Below are positions 13,088 through 20,847 of a stretch of 21,251 nt of DNA, piece by piece. The notes below the pieces were generated by a model. That model worked only from the letters and a program-made list of their open reading frames with translations, did not search any database and was not told the DNA's origin. The stretch spans positions 1 to 21,251 of the forward strand of contig JAJRZV010000118.1 of assembly GCA_024275095.1 (NCBI GenBank), given 5' to 3'. The position numbers and the translations under genes were made by a program. How positions within the stretch are numbered: the first letter of the stretch is position 1; each line of letters starts with the position of its first letter. The stretch comes from a bacterium (GTDB lineage: Bacteria; JAJRZV01).

Positions 13088-14535
13088 TTGATGCTCCCCC
13101 ACTCAAGTGGATTTCCATCAGTAACTTCAGGGAAACCCACCATTTCCATCATCTTGTTGAATGCTTCAGGCATAAATGGATAGCACATATACGCTACAAT
13201 ACGCAGTGCTTCCGATAGCTCAGCAAGGACACCATCCAGTCCAGCATCTTGCTCCCTGGCCATTTGCCAGGGTTTTTTTCGGTCAATGTATACGTTGGCC
13301 CTGGAAACGAGTCCCAGCAAACCCTCTCCTATGGCCCCTTGGAAATCTAATTTTTGCATGCGTGACGTATACTCTCTTATACACTCCTGCGCTTCCTCTG
13401 CCAGCTCATTTTTTTCGGAAATTTCAATTCCTGCTGGACGATATTTTTTTATCATTCCACAAACTCTTGAAAACAAATTGCCTATATCATTTGACAGCTC
13501 GGAGTTTACCCGGTGTACAAGCGATGCTTCAGAATAGTCTCCATCCAGGCCGAATGGAACTTCTCTTAAAAGAAAGTAACGGAATTTATCCACTCCAAAT
13601 CGTTCTGCTTCGATGACAGGATCTACAACGTTACCCCTGGATTTGCTCATTTTTTCACCTTCTACAGTCCACCAGCCGTGCGCGTAAACCTGTCGGGGCA
13701 GTGGCAGTCCTGCTGAAAGAAGAAACGCAGGCCAGTAGACCGCATGGAATCGAAGTATATCTTTCCCTATGATATGTACATCCGCAGGCCATGTGTTTTC
13801 AAACAGATCTCTGTGGTCCGGGAACCCTGCTCCTGTAAGGTAATTGGTCAGCGCGTCGAACCATACGTAAATCGCGTGTTTTTCATCTCCGGGAACACGA
13901 ATGCCCCATTTTAAACCGAGGCGGGACACGGACAAGTCTTTGAGGCCCTGCTTTACAAAGCTGATGATTTCGTTGCGTCGCCGTTCGGGTTTAATAAAAT
14001 CGGGGTTTTCCTCATAGAACCTTAGCAGAGGTTCTTCATATCTGGAGAGTCTGAAAAAGTAGCTTTCTTCGCTGAGTAGTTCTACATCACGTCCGCAGTC
14101 AGGGCATTTGTTATTTACAAGTTGTGAAGATGTCCAGAACGATTCGCAAGGCGTACAGTACCAGTCCCGATATACACCTTTATATATATCGCCTTTTTCA
14201 TAAATGATTTTCCATATATGTGTAACAGCACGCATGTGATCTTTATCTGTGGTGCGGATAAAACGAGAGTAAGAGATGTTCAGCTTCTGCCATAATTCTT
14301 TAAAACGTACGACCACTCTGTCAGCCAGTTCCTTAGGCTGAACGCCGTAGTCTGAAGCACTCTTTTCCACTTTTTTCCCGTGTTCATCAGTACCCGTGAG
14401 GAAGAAAACGTCATGGCCTGTCATTCGATAGAATCGTGCGAGGGCATCGGCTGCAATGGTTGTATAGGCATGACCAATATGGGGGACATCGTTCACATAA
14501 TAAATCGGCGTGGTTACGTAGTATTTTTTACTCAC
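13036..14535 (-). CDS. metG: Methionyl-tRNA synthetase
   Basis: A 499-residue class I synthetase charging tRNA-Met in the cytoplasm. Motifs: HIGH (19-22), one zinc knuckle C-x2-C...C-x2-C (Cys127, 130, 144, 147) and KMSKS (295-299). It lacks the C-terminal tRNA-binding (EMAP-like) domain of longer MetRS, so it is the short form, which is normal. GTG start with ribosome-binding site AGGAGGAG, lying inside the last codons of ricT (8-base overlap). The stop is TAG with a TGA four codons on (TAG ATG AAG TCC TGA), and the 3' end overlaps the TatD/radical SAM gene. Confidence 0.97.
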   Translation of the reverse strand: MSKKYYVTTPIYYVNDVPHIGHAYTTIAADALARFYRMTGHDVFFLTGTDEHGKKVEKSASDYGVQPKELADRVVVRFKELWQKLNISYSRFIRTTDKDHMRAVTHIWKIIYEKGDIYKGVYRDWYCTPCESFWTSSQLVNNKCPDCGRDVELLSEESYFFRLSRYEEPLLRFYEENPDFIKPERRRNEIISFVKQGLKDLSVSRLGLKWGIRVPGDEKHAIYVWFDALTNYLTGAGFPDHRDLFENTWPADVHIIGKDILRFHAVYWPAFLLSAGLPLPRQVYAHGWWTVEGEKMSKSRGNVVDPVIEAERFGVDKFRYFLLREVPFGLDGDYSEASLVHRVNSELSNDIGNLFSRVCGMIKKYRPAGIEISEKNELAEEAQECIREYTSRMQKLDFQGAIGEGLLGLVSRANVYIDRKKPWQMAREQDAGLDGVLAELSEALRIVAYMCYPFMPEAFNKMMEMVGFPEVTDGNPLEWGSIKWKTKIGDLTPIFPRIE

Positions 14536-15352
14536 AGCTCTCCTCCTGTTCTTCGACCACGCTGACGTCCGAGACGGAAAATTTCAACTCTCTCCCCTCG
14601 TCAAGTTTCACGGTCACCATTCCCTTAAAAACATCCTGGAACACCACCTCTCCCCTTCCTTCAGGAGTTTCCACTTCGGTCCCGAGTGGTGGGAACGACT
14701 CCTTTAACTCCACGTATACAGGTTGCTCATAACTGAGACAGCACATTAAGCGTCCGCATATGCCCGAGTATTTAACAGGATTGAGCATTATATTCTGATC
14801 CCGAAGCATCTTCACGGAAATAGACTCGAACCGATCCAGAAACAGCGAACAGCATGTTTGAAGTCCACACGGAGCAACGCCGCCCATTATTTTTACTTCA
14901 TCGCGCACTCCTATCTGGCGCATTTCAATGCGGGTACGAAGTGTGCGTGCAAGGTCTCTCACAAGTGCACGAAAGTCCACCCGCGTTTCAGAGACAAAAT
15001 AAAAAATCGCTTTTGAGCGATCCAAGTAAAATTCAACATCGACGAGTTTCATGTTCAACTTATGATTTGCAATTTTTTTCAAACCGATTTGATAAGCAGA
15101 TTTTTCTTCTTCTTCCATTTGTTTCGCTTTTTTCAAGTCCTCCTCACCGGCAATACGCAACACCCGGGGTAGCTCTTCTTCCCCCTCGGTGGTTTCCACC
15201 TCCATCTCTTCGACTTCTCCAACGGCTGTGGCGAGCCTTATTCCCCTGTCAGCTTCAACCACGATTTTGTCTCTCCAGTGTATGTCCAGATCTCCTGCGT
15301 TAAACAGGTGAAGCTTTCCTGCAATTCTAAAACGTGCTTTTACGACCCTCAT
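14528..15352 (-). CDS. ricT: PSP1-domain protein (RicT/YaaT-like)
   Basis: 274 residues. The central PSP1 domain (about 90-210) contains the six conserved Cys: Cys162, 167 and 168 in APCGLQTCC, and 199, 204 and 205 in SGICGRLMCC. In Bacillus RicT, partner of RicA and RicF, such cysteines bind iron-sulfur clusters and the complex affects RNase Y; the role in delta-type bacteria is not shown. The start ATG 15352 shares ATGA with the holB stop and has GGAG 6 bases upstream. A GTG at 15370 is the longer alternative but would overlap the site. The gene sits between holB and metG, a common order. Confidence 0.9.
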   Translation of the reverse strand: MRVVKARFRIAGKLHLFNAGDLDIHWRDKIVVEADRGIRLATAVGEVEEMEVETTEGEEELPRVLRIAGEEDLKKAKQMEEEEKSAYQIGLKKIANHKLNMKLVDVEFYLDRSKAIFYFVSETRVDFRALVRDLARTLRTRIEMRQIGVRDEVKIMGGVAPCGLQTCCSLFLDRFESISVKMLRDQNIMLNPVKYSGICGRLMCCLSYEQPVYVELKESFPPLGTEVETPEGRGEVVFQDVFKGMVTVKLDEGRELKFSVSDVSVVEEQEESCE

Positions 15353-16293
15353 CCTTTTCTCCACTTCCACGTGCTTAAAGAGGCCGCTATAAGCGAAGGT
15401 GAAGCACCTGATTCAACTCGCCTCATTGCCTGATAACACACATCATAGAGATGAATATAGTCTTCAATTTTCAACTGTTCCTCGTCCTTTTCAACTGCCT
15501 GGCGAATTTTGTGTAGGATAACCCACTTTGTGGTTTTTAGAAAACTCAGTGTTGTCTTCTGGTCTGAACATTTTGAAACAAGTAACTGGTACGCGTTCAG
15601 TATCTTTGATCCCGGTTCTATAAGATCATTGATCAGTTTTTCTGCATCTTCGTATTCATCGGCGGTTCCCTCTATCATTTTTATGTAAAGTCCAGGAGCC
15701 CCGAAACACATTTCGTAATCTTTTTGCGAAACTTCAATACCATTGTCTTGCATCACTTTTACAAAGTCGGAGAAGTTTAACCGGCGAAAGTGAATATCAA
15801 CTGTGCGTGAACGTATTGTTGGCAGGAGTACCCACGGAGTAGGGGTGATAAGTACAATAATAGTGCTTTCAGGGGGTTCTTCGAGAATTTTGAGCAGGGT
15901 GTTCTGTGCAGGAAGATTGAGATGGTGGGCTTCGTCAATAATAACCATCCGCCAGTTGCCTTCTATCGGCCTGTATTTTCCAATAAGCAACAGGTTCTCC
16001 CTGATTTGATCCACTGTGATCTGTCCCCCTTTGCCAGAGGGTTCAAGTACTCTGAGCTCCGGGTATGTCATTTTTGAAATGAGTTTACAGCGTCGGCATT
16101 CACCACAGGCATATTGCAATTTGCTTTCGCACACTAAGCTGGCGAATGCATAAACAGCCGAAAACTTCTTTCCTACTCCTTCGGGTCCGTGGAACAGAAA
16201 CGCGCGTCCTTCACTTTCCCCTTTTTTGATTACGTTAAAAAAAACTTCTAATTGCAAATCGTGTCCGACAGGTTTTTTAAAAAACTTACCCAC
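15349..16293 (-). CDS. holB: DNA polymerase III delta' subunit
   Basis: A clamp-loader subunit of about 314 residues, AAA+ fold. Walker A is GPEGVGKK (about 36-43), the zinc knuckle is Cys55, 63, 66 and 69 (CGECRRC), Walker B-like is IIDEAHHL (about 118-125), and sensor IRSRT is near 160. All match the DnaX/HolB type. The intact P-loop suggests nucleotide binding, unlike E. coli delta'. The start is uncertain: GTG 16293 gives an 8-base overlap with tmk, while TTG 16308 gives 23 bases. Neither has a strong ribosome-binding site. The stop is inside ATGA shared with ricT. Confidence 0.92.
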   Translation of the reverse strand: MGKFFKKPVGHDLQLEVFFNVIKKGESEGRAFLFHGPEGVGKKFSAVYAFASLVCESKLQYACGECRRCKLISKMTYPELRVLEPSGKGGQITVDQIRENLLLIGKYRPIEGNWRMVIIDEAHHLNLPAQNTLLKILEEPPESTIIVLITPTPWVLLPTIRSRTVDIHFRRLNFSDFVKVMQDNGIEVSQKDYEMCFGAPGLYIKMIEGTADEYEDAEKLINDLIEPGSKILNAYQLLVSKCSDQKTTLSFLKTTKWVILHKIRQAVEKDEEQLKIEDYIHLYDVCYQAMRRVESGASPSLIAASLSTWKWRKG

Positions 16294-16921
16294 CCAAATT
16301 AACCCCAAACCGCTCTTCTATGGTTGTGATAATTTTTTCGAACACTTTTTCCTTTGGTTGTTTTGCGTCTATGACTACACAGCGCTTTTGCTCTTCTTTT
16401 GCAATGCGAAGATAACCTCTGCGCACTTTCTTGATAAACTTAAGCCCGCTCTGTTCCATTCGGTCAGGTTCTCTGTTTGAGATGCGCAGCATACCCTTCT
16501 CTGCTGGTACATCTAAAATAAACGTGAGCTGAGGCACATAACCCAGCGTGGATGCCTGCGTGACTTCTTTGACAAACTTCATGTCAAGTCCGCGCCCGTA
16601 TCCCTGATAGGCTATGGTGGCATCGTGATAGCGGTCACTCACCACCCACAAGCCATCTTTAACTGCGGGAGCAATAATTTCTCTAACGCGTTGTGCTCTG
16701 GAGGCGGCATAGAGAAACAGTTCGCTTTCAGCGTGTATGTTCCATTGAGGATTGAGCAAAATATCTCTGATTGCTTCACTCACATGTGTTCCTCCGGGTT
16801 CGCGTACGAACACGGCATTGAAGCGTCGTTTTTCAAATAGGTTTTTTAACATGAGCCAGTGAGTGGTTTTACCAGCACCTTCTATGCCCTCGATGGAAAT
16901 AAACACTCCTTTCAAGTTCAT
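16286..16921 (-). CDS. tmk: Thymidylate kinase
   Basis: A 211-residue kinase phosphorylating dTMP to dTDP. P-loop GIEGAGKTT (12-20), REPGGT (40-45), the DR pair (Asp96-Arg97) in VVSDRYHD, and a LID region rich in Arg (ISNREPDRMEQS, about 147-158). ATG 16921 is given, but AGGGAG abuts it with no spacing. The TTG at 16915 (MKGVFISIEG) sits 6 bases after that site and is the better fit to the ribosome-binding site. It is the first gene of the leftward operon, so the promoter should lie within 16922-17241, where no convincing sigma70 match was found. Confidence 0.95.
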   Translation of the reverse strand: MNLKGVFISIEGIEGAGKTTHWLMLKNLFEKRRFNAVFVREPGGTHVSEAIRDILLNPQWNIHAESELFLYAASRAQRVREIIAPAVKDGLWVVSDRYHDATIAYQGYGRGLDMKFVKEVTQASTLGYVPQLTFILDVPAEKGMLRISNREPDRMEQSGLKFIKKVRRGYLRIAKEEQKRCVVIDAKQPKEKVFEKIITTIEERFGVNLGG

Positions 16922-17109
16922 CTCCCTGTGAGTAAAATTTATTTGCGTCAACCCGAGCGTATGGCAAAATACGCCTTTTATCCATTTTTTCGGAACACCA
17001 AAGTGAGTTTATTATCTCGCATCTTTTCCCCATATTCATCTTCTAACAATAATTTTTTATCAATGATGCTTCACATCTGTTTTTTATTTCTTGTTAAAGG
17101 TAAAACAAA

Positions 17110-17143
17110 AAGGATGATTGCACCATCAAAAACACACATCCTT
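17110..17143 (+). repeat. Inverted repeat in the tmk/moeA intergenic region
   Basis: AAGGATG and CATCCTT are separated by 20 bases, with a nested GATG/CATC pair inside, followed by ATTT. It could be a weak hairpin in a moeA leader or a protein site. Only the symmetry is seen. Confidence 0.3.
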
Positions 17144-17169
17144 ATTTCCTCGAATCAATTGCAGAGTTT

Positions 17170-17190
17170 ACAGCCTCAGGGCTGTTTTTT
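17170..17190 (+). terminator. Intrinsic-terminator-like hairpin upstream of moeA
   Basis: ACAGCC-TCAG-GGCTGT, a 6-bp perfect stem with a 4-base loop, followed immediately by T6. It ends 51 bases before the moeA start. No rightward gene lies upstream (tmk runs the other way), so it may act as a leader attenuator or insulate moeA. A -10-like TATAAG (17204-17209) lies after it, which would bypass the hairpin. Confidence 0.5.
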
Positions 17191-17241
17191 AACGATTACC
17201 ATTATAAGATATTTCAGAATATTTACCATCTGGAGGCAGAA

Positions 17242-18441
17242 ATGATTGGGTACATAGAGGCGATGGATCGGCTTATGCGATACGCCCCGCGCATTCGTGA
17301 GTCAGTTGAAGTGACTATTGAAGAGTGCCCGGGCAGGGTGCTGAGCGAGGACGTGTTTTCTCTTGCAGATGTTCCGGGTTTTGACAAGGCAGCCATGGAT
17401 GGATTTGCTGTGCGTTCAGTGGATACACAGAATCCACCCGTGGAGCTGAAGATAATAGAGGATATACCCGCTGGTGTTAAGCCTCGAAAATGCGTTGGTA
17501 AAGGCACTGCCTCTCGTATTATGACCGGTGCTATGCTCCCGGATGGCGCGGACAGTGTGGTCATGTGGGAGGATTGCGAAGAGAAAGATGGCGTTGTTAT
17601 TGTGAAAAAAGCTGTTAAAAAGGGCCAGAATGTTTCCAGGAAGGGGGAAGACTTCTCGAAGGATGCTTTGCTGGCTTCTAAGGGTACTATCCTCGATTTT
17701 CGTCACACTGCTTTGTTCGCCGCGTGTGGTATCTCTCGGGTTAGTGTAGTAAGGAAACCTCGAGTCTGTATATTTACTACCGGTGATGAAATTGTTGAGC
17801 CGGGGGAGGAGGCGATTCCACCTGCAACCTACAATGTGAACCGATCCACACTTTCCGTAATGGTGAAAACCGCTGGAGCTGAGATTTTTCTCTGTAAACA
17901 TCTTCCTGATAATCTTGATGAATTGAAAGAGCACTTCCGGGAATCTGCAGATTCAGGCGCTGACATTCTTCTGTTTAATGCAGGAATTTCCACCGGTCTT
18001 CACGACGTGGTAAGAGGACTCATGAGTGAGGAAGGTGTGAATGAGATTTATTACAAGGTTGCGATAAAGCCCGGGAAGCCCGTGTACTTCGGCATGTACC
18101 GAAACATTCCTGTTTTTGGACTGCCGGGTTATCCCGGTAGCACCATTGTGACATTTTTGAGATTTGTCAAGCCTTTCATCTACCGTATGATGGGGGCTAC
18201 CTGGAAACCCCGAGGAGTTTGGGCAAAAGCTGCCACGGATATTGCTGTGGGGGGCAAACGCCAGTCGCTTATTCGTGTTCAGCTTCGACAAGAAAACCGT
18301 GATTTTGTATTTTCTGAGGCAGGGCCTCATAAGTCCGGTGTGGTTTCAAGCATTGCTGCATCCGATGGTTTTATTCTTGTAGATAATCCTCAGGAAGGTG
18401 TGAAAGCCGGTGAGCGTTTTTTTGTGTATTTCTGGACGTAA
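17242..18441 (+). CDS. moeA: MoeA-type molybdopterin molybdotransferase
   Basis: A 399-residue protein inserting molybdate or tungstate into adenylylated molybdopterin. Domains in order: N-terminal MoeA domain with FDKAAMDGFAV (47-57), MoCF/MogA-like domain with TTGDE (179-183) and KPGKP (276-280), GLPGYPGST (293-301), and a C-terminal beta-barrel with FILVDNPQEGV. Two motifs deviate from the common MoeA form: SGGVS-x-GDYD reads NAGISTGLHD (246-255), and GLPGNP-V-S reads GLPGYPGS. This points to a paralogue, perhaps specialised for tungstate since the next gene encodes an AOR (inference). Ribosome-binding site GGAGG is 5 bases before the ATG. There are 85 bases before the AOR start, so it is likely in the same operon. 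Confidence 0.92.
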   Translation: MIGYIEAMDRLMRYAPRIRESVEVTIEECPGRVLSEDVFSLADVPGFDKAAMDGFAVRSVDTQNPPVELKIIEDIPAGVKPRKCVGKGTASRIMTGAMLPDGADSVVMWEDCEEKDGVVIVKKAVKKGQNVSRKGEDFSKDALLASKGTILDFRHTALFAACGISRVSVVRKPRVCIFTTGDEIVEPGEEAIPPATYNVNRSTLSVMVKTAGAEIFLCKHLPDNLDELKEHFRESADSGADILLFNAGISTGLHDVVRGLMSEEGVNEIYYKVAIKPGKPVYFGMYRNIPVFGLPGYPGSTIVTFLRFVKPFIYRMMGATWKPRGVWAKAATDIAVGGKRQSLIRVQLRQENRDFVFSEAGPHKSGVVSSIAASDGFILVDNPQEGVKAGERFFVYFWT

Positions 18442-18526
18442 ACTCATAAAGCGAGAATGAGAAGACATTTTATCTTTTATAGTGTATAAGGATATATAAG
18501 TTAAATTTTTGAAAGGAGGATTTTCC

Positions 18527-20515
18527 ATGGCGGGAGGATATGTGGGACGTATTCTGTGGGTGGACCTTTCAAATGGCACCCATGAAATTGAAGAGTTACC
18601 GGAGGAAATATATCGCCATTATATAGGTGGTTATGGTCTGGGTGCCCGCATTATTTATGAACGCCAAAAACCGGGAGTGGATCCTCTGGGCGAGGAAGCA
18701 ATTTTCGGCATGGTACCTGGACTTCTTACCGGCACAGGTGCCCAGTTTGCCGGGCGTTATATGTGTGTGGGGAAGTCACCGCTTACAGGCGGCTGGGGTG
18801 ATTCGAATTCAGGCGGTTTTTTCGCTCCTGCTATAAAACAGTGTGGTTTTGATGGAATTTTCTTTAAAGGTAAGTCTGAAAGACCGGTATATCTTCTCGT
18901 CCAGGGCGATAAAATTGAAATTCGTGATGCGTCTCATCTCTGGGGTAAATCCACGATAGAGACTGAAAAGATGCTCAAAGAAGAGCTGGGTGATTCACGT
19001 GTTCAGGTGGCGTGTATTGGTCCTGCGGGAGAGAACCTCTCATTTATTTCGGGAGTTGTTACGGACAGGGGACGCATCGCTGCCCGTTCAGGGCTTGGAG
19101 CCGTGATGGGGTCCAAAAAGCTCAAGGCGGTGGTACTCAAAGGTAATGCGAAAATTCCCGTACACGACAGGGAACGTCTCATGAATGAGACGCGTCGTTT
19201 TCTGCGACGCATGGCAATTGCGGATAGAATTGTCAAATGGACAAATAAGGGTCTGCTTCACCGGGCAGGTAAACTCATGCGTTTTCTGCCCTTTCACATG
19301 CGCCAGGAAGCAATCCTCTGGAGAATTATTCTCAAAAAATTCGGTACATCTGGCATACTTGCTTTTTCGGTGGAAGGGGGAGATACCCCGGTGAAGAACT
19401 GGAAGGGCGTGGGATACATTGAATTTCCCCTTAAACGCTCTGCTCGTATCAGTGACGCGAATATTATTAAATACGAGGTGAAAAAGTATCACTGCTATTC
19501 GTGTCCCATCGGATGCGGTGGAATCATTAAAAAAACAGACGGTCGTTACCCCATTGAGGAAGGTCACAAACCCTAGTATGAAAACCTGGGCGCACTTGGA
19601 GCGATGAATCTGGTAGATGATCCGGACATTATTTTCATGATGAACGAAATGTGCAACGAAGCAGGGATTGATGCTATTTCTGCAGGAGCTGTGATTTCAT
19701 TTGCCATGGAATTGTACGAGCAGGGGATTCTCACACAAAACGATGTAGACGGATTGGACCTTTCCTGGGGCAATGGAGAAGCTGCAATGAAACTTCTTGA
19801 AAAGATTATCAAGCGTGAGGGAATTGGTGACGTGCTCGCTGATGGTGTGAGAAAAGCAGCCCAGAAAATCGGAAAAAATGCCGACCAATTTGCCATGCAC
19901 GCAGGTGGCCAGGAACTTCCCATGCATGACCCGAGGTATGACCCCGGATACGGTATTGGATACCATGGTGAACCCACACCGGGCCGTCACACCATCGCTT
20001 CATTTACATATCTGGAACTGACCCAGCTTGAGCGTAAATACAAACAGTTCAAAAAGATGAGTGCGCTTATGACCAAATCTTCCTGGTACAAACCCGAAGG
20101 TAAAGGAGAAGCCATAGCGTTTTTGAGCAAATTTTCCCAGACCGCATTTTCAGCAGGCCTTTGCCTGTTTGGTCTTCAAATGGGAGCCGATATTCCACTG
20201 GCGGAATGGATTGCTGCAGCTACTGGCTGGGATTTCACCAATGATGACCTTATTGAAACCGGTCAGCGTATAGGTACCCTCCGCCAGGCGTTCAACGCAC
20301 GCGAGGGGCTTGTTCCAAAACGTGATTTTGCCATCAATCCCCGTGCAATCGGCAAACCGCCGCTGCCCAAGGGACCCACCCAGGGGGTAACACTGGACAT
20401 GGATGCCTACCTGAAAGATTATTACCAGGCGTACGGATGGGACCCTGAAACAGGTATCCCTGTAAAGGAAACCATTGAAAAACTGGGCCTGAAAGATGTG
20501 GTGGAGGAGCTCTAA
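18527..20515 (+). CDS. aor: Aldehyde ferredoxin oxidoreductase, interrupted by one in-frame TAG
   Basis: 662 codons of an AOR-family tungsten enzyme, normally oxidising aldehydes to acids with ferredoxin. Seen: N-terminal cofactor domain (GGYVGRILWVDLSNG, HYIGGYGLGARI), cluster ligands CYSCPIGC (Cys323, 326, 330), NEAGIDAIS (about 376-384) and the fourth cluster Cys (Cys546) in FSAGLCLFG. Codon 350 is TAG (19574-19576) in EEGHKP[TAG]YENLGALG, where relatives carry the Glu of P-E-Y-E; the frame then runs cleanly to TAA. The segment after the TAG has no good start (ATG 19604 has GGAG only two bases before it), so a designed split is unlikely. Either a nonsense mutation or UAG decoding. ATG 18527 follows AAAGGAGG. 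FSAGLC replaces the usual D-x-x-GLC pterin motif. Confidence 0.85.
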
Positions 20516-20810
20516 GAAACCCGCCGGGACAGTTAAGCTTACTGTTGTTGCATTTCTCGATGGTAAGGCCATTAATCGTCAGTTTACAGTTGATATTAAG
20601 GAGGGAGAAACACTCTGGAAGTTGTTCAAAAGACTGGATCGTGAGGGGCCGCTGGATCGAAACTATTTCAAGCGCATTTTCAGTCTTTCGCGGCCACCCA
20701 CGGTACTCCTTAATGGCGACCGTCTCACCGATATTCCCGGAGACCTCAAAAAGATTACTCTCAAGGATGCTGATGAAATTTCTGTTCTCATGCCGATTGC
20801 CGGCGGATAA
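20496..20810 (+). CDS. MoaD/ThiS-like ubiquitin-fold protein
   Basis: A 104-residue beta-grasp protein. A short basic N-terminus is followed by TVKLTVVAFLDGK, INRQFTVDIKEGETL, a helix, VLLNGDRL, and the C-terminal VLMPIAGG. The final Gly-Gly is the site where MoaD and ThiS are adenylated and carry sulfur. Such proteins often sit beside AOR genes and may supply sulfur to the pterin; that role is inferred. ATG 20496 overlaps the AOR stop by 20 bases. No strong ribosome-binding site is seen, so coupling to AOR translation is likely. No ATG, GTG or TTG occurs in frame before the first strand. Confidence 0.8.
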   Translation: MWWRSSKKPAGTVKLTVVAFLDGKAINRQFTVDIKEGETLWKLFKRLDREGPLDRNYFKRIFSLSRPPTVLLNGDRLTDIPGDLKKITLKDADEISVLMPIAGG

Positions 20811-20811
20811 G

Positions 20812-20839
20812 TTGAATTTGATTCTTATTCGTGTTAAAT
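20812..20839 (+). promoter_or_regulatory. Weak promoter candidate before the Crp/Fnr-like gene
   Basis: TTGAAT (20812-20817), a 16-base spacer and TTAAAT (20834-20839), in the 37-base gap. The following ATG has no ribosome-binding site, so transcription starting here would give a very short leader. The match is weak. Confidence 0.25.
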
Positions 20840-20847
20840 AAACTTTC

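Noticed and set aside
16952-17241. Moco riboswitch upstream of moeA
   Set aside because: The region is AT-rich with only short hairpins. I could not lay out the multi-stem Moco architecture, so only the terminator-like hairpin is reported.
16859-17245. Plus-strand frame of 128 codons between tmk and moeA
   Set aside because: It starts inside tmk antisense, has no ribosome-binding site and has low-complexity Phe/Ser/Lys content typical of AT-rich noncoding DNA. It also contains the moeA leader hairpin.
19604-20515. Second half of AOR as an independent gene starting at ATG 19604
   Set aside because: It is in frame with the first half, begins in the middle of a conserved domain and has GGAG only two bases from the ATG. 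It is better read as one gene with an internal TAG.
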